From Christensenella sp. UBA1224 (GTDB taxonomy: Bacteria > Bacillota > Clostridia > Christensenellales > Aristaeellaceae): a stretch of 7,338 nucleotides of DNA. The first letter of the stretch is position 1, and every line of letters begins with the position of its first letter. Below the pieces are notes generated by a model, which saw only the letters and a list, made by a program, of their open reading frames with translations, had not been told where the DNA came from and ran no database searches. The stretch lies in assembly GCA_002309235.1 (NCBI GenBank), contig DBXA01000147.1, positions 1-7,338 on the forward strand, read 5' to 3'. Shown here one piece after another: positions 1 to 6,190 of this stretch. The translations under genes were made by a program, and so were the position numbers.

Positions 1-1122
1 AGCAGCGACGGCACCGTGAACGCCTCGGACTGGGCTTCTGTCTATCCCTACATCACCGTCAGCATGAAGGCGAACGACAGGAACAGTTATGTCCTGAGCT
101 ATCTCGAGCAGGACAGCTATCTTGCGAACATCTATGATAATTTCGGCTTTGCACGCGATTACGGCAGTGCCCGCGGCCATGAATACGCCCTGGAAGACGT
201 AGCAAAGACCGAGCGGCCTCATGCCCTCGCCAACTGCCTCACCTGCAAAACCCCTAACTTTGCAAAGCTCGTAAACGATGTCGGCGTGAGCGCCTATACC
301 ATGCCTTTTGACGAAGTCTACGCTATGATGGAAGAGGCTGTCAGCTGCTACACCTGTCACGGAAACGACGCCGGTGCATCGGGCAAGCTTACCGTAACGC
401 ACAGCTATGTGATCAAGGCCCTGGGCGAAAACGTAAAAACCATAGACGCAGCCACCCTCTCCTGCGGGCAATGCCATATCGAATACTACTTCACCCCCTC
501 GGACAAGGAAACCATGATGCCCTACGGGGATATCGAATCCATGTCGCCCGAAGCCATACTTGCCTACTATGACAGCATGGAAATGCCCGATGGAACGCAG
601 GGCTTCTACGATTGGATACAGCCCGGCACCAATACCCGCATGCTCAAGGCGCAGCACCCGGAAATGGAGACCTTCCTCTCCGGCAAGCATGCCGATACGC
701 TCAACTGTGCCGACTGCCATATGCCCATAGAGATGGCCGAAGACGGCACCGTATACCACAGCCACGAGTTGCAGAGCCCGCTTGAGAACGCCGCACTCCT
801 GTCCACCTGTGCCGCCTGCCATAAGGAGCCCGATATGACGGCCTTTGTGCGCAGGATACAGCAGCGCGTGACCGCAAGAGAAACAGAAGTGGGCACGAAG
901 CTCTCCGATCTGAAGGATGCCCTCACGCAGGCCGTTAATGAAGGCGTCATGAGCGAAGAAGAGCTCGATGCCGTACGCGCCCTCCACAGGGAAGCCCAGT
1001 GGTTCTTCGATTTCTGCTATGTGGAAAACGCGGAAGGCGCCCATAACTCCGACCTGGCCTACAGGTGCCTGGATACCGCCGAAGGGAAGATCTCCCAGGC
1101 GATGGAGCTCCTCGGCAAATAA
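1..1122 (+). CDS. nrfA: Ammonia-forming cytochrome c nitrite reductase NrfA (5'-partial)
   Basis: Catalytic subunit of respiratory nitrite ammonification: six-electron reduction of nitrite to ammonium outside the cytoplasmic membrane, normally fed from the quinol pool by NrfH. The reading frame is open from base 1, so the start, export signal and probably a few dozen residues lie upstream. Five heme sites are visible in NrfA order: the diagnostic CxxCK heme 1 (CLTCK, 235-249), then CYTCH (346-360), CGQCH (463-477), CADCH (706-720) and CAACH (808-822). By comparison with E. coli NrfA, the active-site Arg is encoded at 214-216, Tyr at 484-486 in CGQCHIEYYF, and His at 655-657 in KAQHPE. The Glu-Tyr and Lys/Gln calcium ligands (481-486, 646-648, 652-654) are also kept. 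The stretch between the Arg and heme 1 is shorter than in E. coli. resB and ccsA follow directly and supply heme attachment. NrfH is expected upstream but not seen. Family assignment is very secure. Confidence 0.96.
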   Translation, partial: SSDGTVNASDWASVYPYITVSMKANDRNSYVLSYLEQDSYLANIYDNFGFARDYGSARGHEYALEDVAKTERPHALANCLTCKTPNFAKLVNDVGVSAYTMPFDEVYAMMEEAVSCYTCHGNDAGASGKLTVTHSYVIKALGENVKTIDAATLSCGQCHIEYYFTPSDKETMMPYGDIESMSPEAILAYYDSMEMPDGTQGFYDWIQPGTNTRMLKAQHPEMETFLSGKHADTLNCADCHMPIEMAEDGTVYHSHELQSPLENAALLSTCAACHKEPDMTAFVRRIQQRVTARETEVGTKLSDLKDALTQAVNEGVMSEEELDAVRALHREAQWFFDFCYVENAEGAHNSDLAYRCLDTAEGKISQAMELLGK

Positions 1123-1139
1123 TCCATTTTATAAATCCG

Positions 1140-1174
1140 ACGGCAGAGACGGCTTTACCGGACCTGCCGTTTTT
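1140..1174 (+). terminator. Intrinsic terminator or attenuator between nrfA and resB
   Basis: The arm ACGGCAG (1140-1146) pairs with CTGCCGT (1164-1170), a 7-bp stem. Beyond a 3x3 internal loop the inner CGG/CCG (1150-1152 with 1158-1160) can close a 5-nt loop. A run of five T (1170-1174) follows immediately. This is the classic rho-independent shape, 18 nt after the nrfA stop. Because resB begins only 23 nt further on without an obvious own promoter, partial read-through (attenuation) is more likely than complete termination. Folding energy was not computed. Confidence 0.6.
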
Positions 1175-1196
1175 CCTTGAAAGGAATTCCTGCCGT

Positions 1197-2459
1197 ATGA
1201 GAAAGATCCGGGATCTCCTTACCTCCATGTCGTTTGCCATAGTGCTGCTGGTGCTGCTCGCAGCCTGCTGTGCCTTCGGCAGCTTCATAACCCAGGGACA
1301 AACATACGAGTGGTATGCCGGGGCATATGGTGAAAGGGCTGCCGTGCTGATCATGGCTCTGTACCTGGACGACATCTACCACAGCTGGTGGTTTTTCGCG
1401 CTCGGCGGGTTTCTCTGCCTTGACCTGCTCCTGTGCGATCTCGTCAGGCTGCCCTCCCTCATCCGGCGCACAAAAAAAGCCATTGACCCGCAGTCCATAC
1501 TGCGTTCTCCCGTTACCGCAAGCCTCTCTCACGTCGCGGACCCTGCTCCTGTCTTTTCCGCCCTGCATATGCCGGAACCGAAAGCCTTCGGACAGGATGG
1601 CGTTTCCGGGCTCTTTTCCGTTAAAAACCGCGCAGGGCTTTGGGGAGCCTGGGTATGCCATCTCGGGATACTGCTGCTGATACTGGGCTTTGGCCTCGGA
1701 CAGATGACGCACATGGAATACACCGTCTACGGCGTACCCGGAGACGAAAAACCGATCGGAGATACCGGATTAACCCTTTCCATAGACGATTTCCGCATCG
1801 ACCGGCGCGAAGACGGCACAGCGCGGCAGTACACAGCTTCCATAACCGTAAGCGGCAAAAATGCTGCTGCCCAAAGCGGAAAAGCAAGCGTCAACCACCC
1901 GGCAGCGCTCCACGGCTTAAAGATCTACCAGAATTCGACCGGATGGGCCGCGGCTGTCACCGTATCAAGAGATGGCGAAACACTTCAGGAAAAGGTGCTC
2001 TGCGCCGGAGAATACATGCCCATACAGGCCCTTCCGGAGCTTTCCGTGTTCTTCAATGCCTTTTATCCGGACTATGCGCCAGCGGAAAACGAAGCCCTCG
2101 AAGGTCACGCTTACCTGTATACGCTTTACTACCGGGGGCAGATCGCCGGCATGAACATCCTCCTGCCGGGAGAGGTGATCACCGTGGATGATTACACCAT
2201 CCGCTTTTCCGATCCGCAGGAATATACCCTTTTGCAGGTCAAGCAGGATCGCTTCACTTCGCTCGCCCTCATGGGCGGCCTTATCGTCCTCATCGGCCTT
2301 CTGCTCGCGTTTTACTGCCAGCCGCGCACGCTCTGGGCCCTGTCCGGGCAGGATGGACTTTGGAACGTATACGGTTTTTCCCCCAAAGGCGGCGCCCTGT
2401 TCGCGGAACAGCTCCATTCCGCCCAAGAGGCAACACCCAAACTCCAAAAGGAGGAATAA
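1197..2459 (+). CDS. resB: Cytochrome c biogenesis protein ResB (Ccs1/CcsB-type)
   Basis: Membrane subunit of the System II heme lyase. With CcsA it delivers heme to the outer face of the membrane and attaches it to apocytochrome CxxCH/K motifs. The 420-residue protein shows the ResB layout: TM1 about 11-31, TM2 about 63-83, TM3 about 147-168, a large extracytoplasmic domain about 169-352, and TM4 about 354-374 with a short cytoplasmic tail. His155 in WVCHLGILLL sits in TM3, where the family has a conserved heme-linked histidine. Segments such as VNHPAALHGLKIYQ (232-245) match the usual ResB outer domain. The frame is open back to 1065, but the ATG at 1197 is chosen because it starts just before TM1 and follows GAAAGGAA (1179-1186). 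An earlier start would overlap nrfA and place the terminator hairpin inside the gene. The spacing of about 11 nt is long, suggesting modest translation. ccsA follows 3 nt after the stop. Confidence 0.92.
   Translation: MRKIRDLLTSMSFAIVLLVLLAACCAFGSFITQGQTYEWYAGAYGERAAVLIMALYLDDIYHSWWFFALGGFLCLDLLLCDLVRLPSLIRRTKKAIDPQSILRSPVTASLSHVADPAPVFSALHMPEPKAFGQDGVSGLFSVKNRAGLWGAWVCHLGILLLILGFGLGQMTHMEYTVYGVPGDEKPIGDTGLTLSIDDFRIDRREDGTARQYTASITVSGKNAAAQSGKASVNHPAALHGLKIYQNSTGWAAAVTVSRDGETLQEKVLCAGEYMPIQALPELSVFFNAFYPDYAPAENEALEGHAYLYTLYYRGQIAGMNILLPGEVITVDDYTIRFSDPQEYTLLQVKQDRFTSLALMGGLIVLIGLLLAFYCQPRTLWALSGQDGLWNVYGFSPKGGALFAEQLHSAQEATPKLQKEE
2450..2455 (+). promoter_or_regulatory. Ribosome binding site of ccsA, inside resB
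   Basis: GGAGGA lies 7 nt before the ccsA ATG and within the last codons of resB. This predicts translational coupling of the two lyase subunits, in keeping with their function as one complex. Confidence 0.8.
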
Positions 2460-2462
2460 AAA

Positions 2463-3278
2463 ATGCTCAATGTCGAAAAAATCCTTTTCCCCATCGTAAT
2501 GCTTTTCTATCTTGCCGCCATGGTGCTCTATTTCCTTTTCACGGCACTGAAAAAGGAGAAAGCCGCAAAATGGGCCTTCCGCGTGCAGCTTGGTACTCTT
2601 GTTCTCCATACCTTGGTCCTTATATGCCGCGGTATCGGCGCAGGGCGCCTGCCTATGACCAATCAGTATGAATTCGCATCCAGCTTTGCCTGGGGCCTGT
2701 GCCTTGTCAGCCTTGTGTTCATATGGCGCTTCCGTTTTCCGCTTCTTGGCACGTTTGCGGTCCCTGTGATACTGCTCATACTCGGCTACGCCGCCTTGCA
2801 GTCCCGCGAGGTGCACGCACTCATGCCCGCTCTGCAGAGCGGCTGGCTCGGCCTGCATGTGTCCACAGCCATCATCGCGTACGGCGCCTTCGGCGTATCC
2901 TTTGTGATCTCCCTCATATTTCTTTTGCGGGAACGCCGAAGCGATGACAGCTTCTGGGCAAGATCCATCCCCGCCTCCGAAAAGCTGGATCTGATCAGCT
3001 ACCGCAGCGTAACGCTCGGACTTCTCTTTCTCACATTCACCATTTTGACCGGCGCCATCTGGGCCGAACAGGCCTGGGGCAGCTACTGGTCCTGGGACCC
3101 CAAGGAGACCTGGTCCCTCGTCACCTGGCTGATATACGCCGTATACCTCCACCTGCGGATCCGCCGCGGCTGGAAAGGCCGCACGGCAGCCATATTCGCA
3201 GCCATAGGCTTTCTCTGCGTCATATTCACCTATATCGGCGTCAACACGCTGCTTCCGGGCATACACAGCTACAAATAG
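2463..3278 (+). CDS. ccsA: Cytochrome c biogenesis protein CcsA (ResC), heme-handling subunit
   Basis: Polytopic membrane partner of ResB in System II cytochrome c maturation. It carries the tryptophan-rich WWD heme-binding loop that presents heme for ligation outside the membrane. The 271-residue protein has about eight hydrophobic segments. The WWD region is at 200-217 (WAEQAWGSYWSWDPKETW). Candidate heme-ligating histidines are His132 in WLGLHVS and His268 in the C-terminal GIHSY; His49 and His230 are further histidines near predicted membrane segments. The C-terminal GVNTLLPGIHSY block is typical of the CcsA/ResC family. Length and start match the family. It is 3 nt downstream of resB and has a strong GGAGGA site. 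Databases name this family CcsA, ResC or CcsB inconsistently. Placement after nrfA suggests that these two proteins mature NrfA and its redox partner. No ResA or CcdA thiol-reduction gene is in the window. Confidence 0.94.
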   Translation: MLNVEKILFPIVMLFYLAAMVLYFLFTALKKEKAAKWAFRVQLGTLVLHTLVLICRGIGAGRLPMTNQYEFASSFAWGLCLVSLVFIWRFRFPLLGTFAVPVILLILGYAALQSREVHALMPALQSGWLGLHVSTAIIAYGAFGVSFVISLIFLLRERRSDDSFWARSIPASEKLDLISYRSVTLGLLFLTFTILTGAIWAEQAWGSYWSWDPKETWSLVTWLIYAVYLHLRIRRGWKGRTAAIFAAIGFLCVIFTYIGVNTLLPGIHSYK

Positions 3279-3336
3279 CAGTACCTTTTCACAGCGGCAT
3301 CCAAAGAGCCGCCGCATATGTCTTATATCATGAAAA

Positions 3337-3341
3337 GGAGG
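3337..3341 (+). promoter_or_regulatory. Ribosome binding site that sets a GTG start for the flavodoxin
   Basis: GGAGG within AAGGAGGG ends one base before an in-frame ATG at 3343, too close to serve it. It is 7 nt upstream of the in-frame GTG at 3349, which is the normal distance. The GTG also gives the expected N-terminus, MKTLIVYFS, at the first beta strand of the flavodoxin fold. Confidence 0.75.
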
Positions 3342-3348
3342 GATGACC

Positions 3349-3831
3349 GTGAAAACACTCATCGTCTATTTTTCCCTGGAGGGAAATACGGAATATGCGG
3401 CAAAGCAGATCGCTCAGACAGCAGGCTGTGAAACGCTGCGCCTTATGCCGGTCAAGGCTTACCCGGACAAGGGCTTTCGCAAGTTCTTCTGGGGCGGCAA
3501 GAGCGCCGTCATGGCGGAAAAGCCGGCTCTGGAGCCATACGCCTTCGATCCTGCCCTGTACGACAGGATCGTGTTCGGCTTCCCCGTATGGGCGGGCAAT
3601 ATGGCTCCCCCGATACGCACCTTTATCCGCGATAATCATCTCGCAGGCAAAAAGATAGCCGTCTTCGCCTGTCAGAGCGGTTCCGGCGCGCAAAAGGCAT
3701 TTGAAAAGCTCAGGGAAGCGCTTGGCATAACACAGTTCGAGGCAGAGTTGGTGCTGATCGACCCGAAGACCAGGCCCAACCCAGAAAACGACCGCAAAAT
3801 ACGTGAGTTCTGTGAAAAGCTTCAGGGCTGA
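3349..3831 (+). CDS. Flavodoxin-family protein
   Basis: Small cytoplasmic FMN-binding electron carrier or NAD(P)H-linked reductase of the flavodoxin superfamily; the partner is unknown. The 160-residue protein has the first strand TLIVYFS followed by the FMN phosphate loop SLEGNT (9-14). The 70s loop GFPVWAGNMAPP (77-88) and the ACQSGSG loop (107-113) are where flavodoxins hold the isoalloxazine ring. There is no signal peptide and no second domain. The basic, aromatic-rich segment KGFRKFFWGG (41-50) is like the insertion seen in the single-domain flavodoxins of clostridia. The GTG start at 3349 is preferred to the ATG at 3343 on ribosome-binding-site spacing. It lies 70 nt after ccsA on the same strand and before the shared terminator, so it is probably the last gene of the nrfA transcript. 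A direct role in nitrite reduction or heme attachment is not shown. Confidence 0.85.
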   Translation: MKTLIVYFSLEGNTEYAAKQIAQTAGCETLRLMPVKAYPDKGFRKFFWGGKSAVMAEKPALEPYAFDPALYDRIVFGFPVWAGNMAPPIRTFIRDNHLAGKKIAVFACQSGSGAQKAFEKLREALGITQFEAELVLIDPKTRPNPENDRKIREFCEKLQG

Positions 3832-3868
3832 AGCACATACATCCGTCCATTTCTCTCTGCTATATGAT

Positions 3869-3919
3869 AAAAAAGGCTCTCCGGATGGGTCGGTTCCCTG
3901 CCCGGAGAGTCTTTTTTTT
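3869..3919. terminator. Bidirectional intrinsic terminator between convergent operons
   Basis: CTCTCCGG (3877-3884) pairs with CCGGAGAG (3902-3909). The plus side is followed by eight T (3912-3919), and the minus-strand side by six T (the complement of A 3869-3874). Some A and T bases can extend the stem, and an inner GGG/CCC (3887-3889 with 3896-3898) can partly fill the 17-nt loop. It lies 37 nt after the flavodoxin stop and just past the ATP-grasp stop on the other strand, so it can end both transcripts. Confidence 0.88.
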
Positions 3920-3935
3920 CGGCCGGCTCCCGCGC

Positions 3936-5243
3936 CTACCTCTTCCTCTCGTGTACAACGGTGATGAAATCCTTCACTTCCCCGATATCGGAAAGCCTGG
4001 CAGTGTACATATAGCGCCCCATCTGCGGCCAGTTCATTTCCGGCATCTCTCCCTGCATGACCATGCGGCTCCCGTAGCGGGACATGATCTCCTCGTGCGG
4101 ATACATGTACGCATGGCCGTCCTTCCTGCTGGCGTATACGCAGAAGCAGTCCGTCCCCGCCCGGCGGAGCAGCGCCTCGTCAAGCTCCGAAGCGGTATAG
4201 AGCCTTCCGTCCAATTCCCTCCTGTCCGATACCACCATATCCGCCCAGATGGAATACACATCCAGTGAATGCGCGTAATCCATCATATCCGGCGTAAAGC
4301 CGCCTGCCGGACGCATATTGACTTCCAGCGCGACGAAATCCCCGATCTCACCCAATCCCTTCCTGGGCTTTGTCAGGCGGAAAAACTCCAGATGCACGAA
4401 GCGGCTCTTCACATCAAAGGCCTTCACCGTCTTCCTGCCGAGCACGCGCAGCTTCTCCGGCACATCCGGACAGGTATAATACATGAGGTCGAGATCCTTG
4501 AGTACGATATCCATGACCGAGGGAGGCCATACCGTCATGGATTCAAACAACATATCGCATTTGGAATCCGTGATCCCGTCGTAGGAGCAGATATCCCCCT
4601 CGATAAATTCCTCGCACACGTATGGAACGGACGGCATGCCCTCGTAAAAGCGTTCAAGATCCGCGTCACATTCCAGCTTCCATGTGTTCGTGGCGCCTAC
4701 GCCGATGTTGGGCTTGACGATAACGGGATAACCCACATCCCGCGTAAACTCCTTCACCTCGCTCATCGGCCGCACGGAAAGAAGCGATCCATCCTGCGCC
4801 GTACCATCGGGATTGACAAGCGTACCCTCCCGGTAAGAAGAGAGGATAAACTGTCTCGCCGTCGGGATACCGTTCTCTATGTAGATCTTCTTCATCAAGG
4901 CCTTTTCCTTGATAAACGCGATGCGGTCCTCCTTGAGGCCCGTGCACACGTTGAAATCCGTCCGAAGGCGCGCGTCATTCTCCAGCCAGTACTCGTTCAT
5001 GGATTCGATCCAGTCTATCTTTCCGTATTTAAAGGAGAAAAAAGCAGCCGCACGGAATACCTCGCCGTAATCCGAAAGGGAACCGACCTTATAATACTCC
5101 GTCAAAGAGGCTTTCTGGCTGTCCGTGAGCATATCATAAGGCGCGTCTCCGATCCCGAGGACATTGGCGCCTCTTCTCTTCAGCCTGTCGCAGAAATTCC
5201 AGTAAGCGGATGGGAAATTCGGGGATATAAATACTACGTTCAT
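3936..5243 (-). CDS. ATP-grasp domain ligase of unknown substrate
   Basis: A cytoplasmic enzyme expected to activate a carboxylate as acyl-phosphate with ATP and join it to an amine or similar nucleophile; the substrates are unknown. The 435-residue protein begins with a Rossmann-like pre-ATP-grasp domain (about 1-100, strand MNVVFISPNFP). The ATP-grasp fold spans about 105-340: the nucleotide-binding lysine K177 in YPVIVKPNIGVGATNT (172-187), the hinge-region acids in EEFIEGD (211-217), HLEFF (284-288), and the metal-binding EVNMRP (307-312) with Glu307 and Asn309. The C-terminal region (about 345-435) is probably a lid or substrate domain. The start at 5243 follows AAGGAG at 6 nt; an upstream in-frame ATG (5285) would overlap the esterase and has no such site. 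It is second in a two-gene operon, 19 nt after the esterase. It is not a recognisable D-Ala-D-Ala ligase, biotin carboxylase or purine enzyme; a carboxylate-amine or amino-acid ligase is the best guess. Confidence 0.85.
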   Translation of the reverse strand: MNVVFISPNFPSAYWNFCDRLKRRGANVLGIGDAPYDMLTDSQKASLTEYYKVGSLSDYGEVFRAAAFFSFKYGKIDWIESMNEYWLENDARLRTDFNVCTGLKEDRIAFIKEKALMKKIYIENGIPTARQFILSSYREGTLVNPDGTAQDGSLLSVRPMSEVKEFTRDVGYPVIVKPNIGVGATNTWKLECDADLERFYEGMPSVPYVCEEFIEGDICSYDGITDSKCDMLFESMTVWPPSVMDIVLKDLDLMYYTCPDVPEKLRVLGRKTVKAFDVKSRFVHLEFFRLTKPRKGLGEIGDFVALEVNMRPAGGFTPDMMDYAHSLDVYSIWADMVVSDRRELDGRLYTASELDEALLRRAGTDCFCVYASRKDGHAYMYPHEEIMSRYGSRMVMQGEMPEMNWPQMGRYMYTARLSDIGEVKDFITVVHERKR

Positions 5244-5249
5244 CTGTTT

Positions 5250-5255
5250 CTCCTT
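5250..5255 (-). promoter_or_regulatory. Ribosome binding site of the ATP-grasp gene
   Basis: On the minus strand AAGGAG lies 6 nt before the ATG at 5243 and inside the 19-nt gap after the esterase stop. It decides the start in favour of the shorter form beginning MNVVFIS. Confidence 0.8.
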
Positions 5256-5262
5256 GATCTCA

Positions 5263-6012
5263 TCAGGTTTTCTCACCCAGCGCATACGGCAGGAAGTATT
5301 TCATCTGCCTGAACCACCAGGGCCAATCGTGGTTCACATCCGGGCCCCAGTAATCACACCAGGCATGTATCCCTTTTTCCCGGAAGATCCGCTCCATATC
5401 GCGCAGTGTCCTCACACCGTCCTCCTCCCAGGCTCCCTGCCCCGTACACAGTATCATCCTTTTTGTATTGTACAGCCCGATATACGGGTGATCTGCGGGC
5501 ATGCCCCGCAGGAATACCTCCGGAGAATTGTTATACAGGTCCGCGTCCATATAGCCGCCGTAAAAGTATGAGGCATCGTACACACCGGAAAGCGCGATCA
5601 GCGCGCTGAACAGATCCGGCCGGCGGAAGAAGGAAATGACAGCGTGGTCAGCCCCCATGGAGCATCCGCAGACGATGGGCAGCATGCCGGTACCGTTCCT
5701 GTCCCTGATGAACGGCATCAGCTCCCCGGTGATATAGCGGAAGTAGGATTCCTGCCTGGCGGTCCTCCAGCTGCCGATGCCGTTCCCACAGGACCAGCTT
5801 TCGGCATCCACGGTGTCCGGCACGAAAAGCTGCAGCTTCCCCCCGTTTATCTCATCGCCCAGGCACTCTGTCATGCCGAAATCCTCCCAGTTGGATGCCA
5901 TGCTGTCCTGCGTCGGAAAGCCCAGCATGGGCACGCCGCCTTCCCCGTAGACGATCACCGTCATATCCTTATCCAGGGCCGGGCTGTGCCAGGTCCTTTT
6001 CTCCCGTTTCAT
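5263..6012 (-). CDS. Alpha/beta-hydrolase-fold esterase (esterase D / FrmB-like family)
   Basis: A serine esterase of the putative-esterase family; the natural ester is unknown. The 249-residue protein has the nucleophile elbow GCSMG (116-120, Ser118) after the strand MLPIV. A histidine in VNHDWPWW (His228) near the C-terminus is the likely general base, and an acid around GAWEED (193-198) may complete the triad. WSCGNGIGSW (73-82) resembles the loop before the elbow in this family. There is no signal peptide, so it is probably cytoplasmic. The frame is open upstream to 6069, but GGAGG (complement of 6022-6026) lies 9 nt before the ATG at 6012. The ATG at 6018 is only 3 nt away, and the 6069 start has no site; 6018 remains possible. 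It is the first gene of an operon with the ATP-grasp ligase, suggesting it hydrolyses or transfers an ester in the same small-molecule pathway. Fold is secure, substrate is not. Confidence 0.87.
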   Translation of the reverse strand: MKREKRTWHSPALDKDMTVIVYGEGGVPMLGFPTQDSMASNWEDFGMTECLGDEINGGKLQLFVPDTVDAESWSCGNGIGSWRTARQESYFRYITGELMPFIRDRNGTGMLPIVCGCSMGADHAVISFFRRPDLFSALIALSGVYDASYFYGGYMDADLYNNSPEVFLRGMPADHPYIGLYNTKRMILCTGQGAWEEDGVRTLRDMERIFREKGIHAWCDYWGPDVNHDWPWWFRQMKYFLPYALGEKT

Positions 6013-6021
6013 CTCCATCCG

Positions 6022-6026
6022 CCTCC
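6022..6026 (-). promoter_or_regulatory. Ribosome binding site of the esterase gene
   Basis: GGAGG on the minus strand is 9 nt upstream of the ATG at 6012 and 3 nt upstream of the ATG at 6018. The spacing favours 6012. The in-frame ATG codons further upstream lack a comparable site. Confidence 0.65.
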
Positions 6027-6069
6027 CGCTCGCCTGCATGCCGGGCATGCTGCATATCAAGCCTTCCAT

Positions 6070-6080
6070 ATCATATCATA
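6070..6080 (-). promoter_or_regulatory. Candidate -10 region of the esterase / ATP-grasp operon
   Basis: The minus strand reads TATGATATGAT, two overlapping copies of the near-consensus -10 hexamer TATGAT, about 50-70 nt before the chosen esterase start. No good -35 was found 16-18 nt upstream. This is a weak prediction. Confidence 0.3.
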
Positions 6081-6129
6081 TTTTCAGGCCCTTCTGCACA
6101 GGGATTTCCGGTCCTTCCCCGTTATTTTA

Positions 6130-6141
6130 TGGTATTATAAT
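6130..6141 (+). promoter_or_regulatory. Candidate -10 element of the nagZ-like gene
   Basis: A consensus TATAAT is at 6136-6141. Overlapping it is TGG-TATTAT (6130-6138), an extended -10 form that can work without a strong -35, and none is evident here. Transcription would start near 6146-6148, giving a leader of roughly 45 nt. The element is AT-symmetric: the minus strand also reads TATAAT at 6139-6134, so it could in principle fire in both directions. Confidence 0.45.
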
Positions 6142-6190
6142 ATAAGGGAACTGCACAGAACGCCTTGGGCATCTTTGAAAGGACCATATC

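Noticed and set aside
1130..1135. TATAAA as a possible resB promoter -10.
   Set aside because: No -35 at the proper distance, and transcription would begin within the hairpin.
1065..1196. An upstream extension of resB starting at 1065.
   Set aside because: It would overlap nrfA, run through the terminator hairpin and add a non-family N-terminus before TM1.
3294..3315. GCGGC...GCCGC inverted repeat between ccsA and the flavodoxin gene.
   Set aside because: Only a 5-bp stem with a long loop and no T-tract; not good enough to call a terminator.
1965..3362. A 465-codon open frame on the minus strand opposite resB, ccsA and the start of the flavodoxin gene.
   Set aside because: The plus-strand genes have clear family motifs and ribosome binding sites. 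The antisense product is a charged, low-information sequence with no recognisable domain, as expected from GC-rich codon bias.
4269..5312. A 347-codon open frame on the plus strand opposite the ATP-grasp gene, and a shorter one at 3864-4268.
   Set aside because: Both mirror a gene with clear ATP-grasp motifs. No good ribosome binding site or family pattern was seen, and the shorter one starts inside the terminator region.
6070..6080. ATATC tandem repeat as a larger repeat array.
   Set aside because: Only two short copies; better explained as AT-rich promoter sequence.
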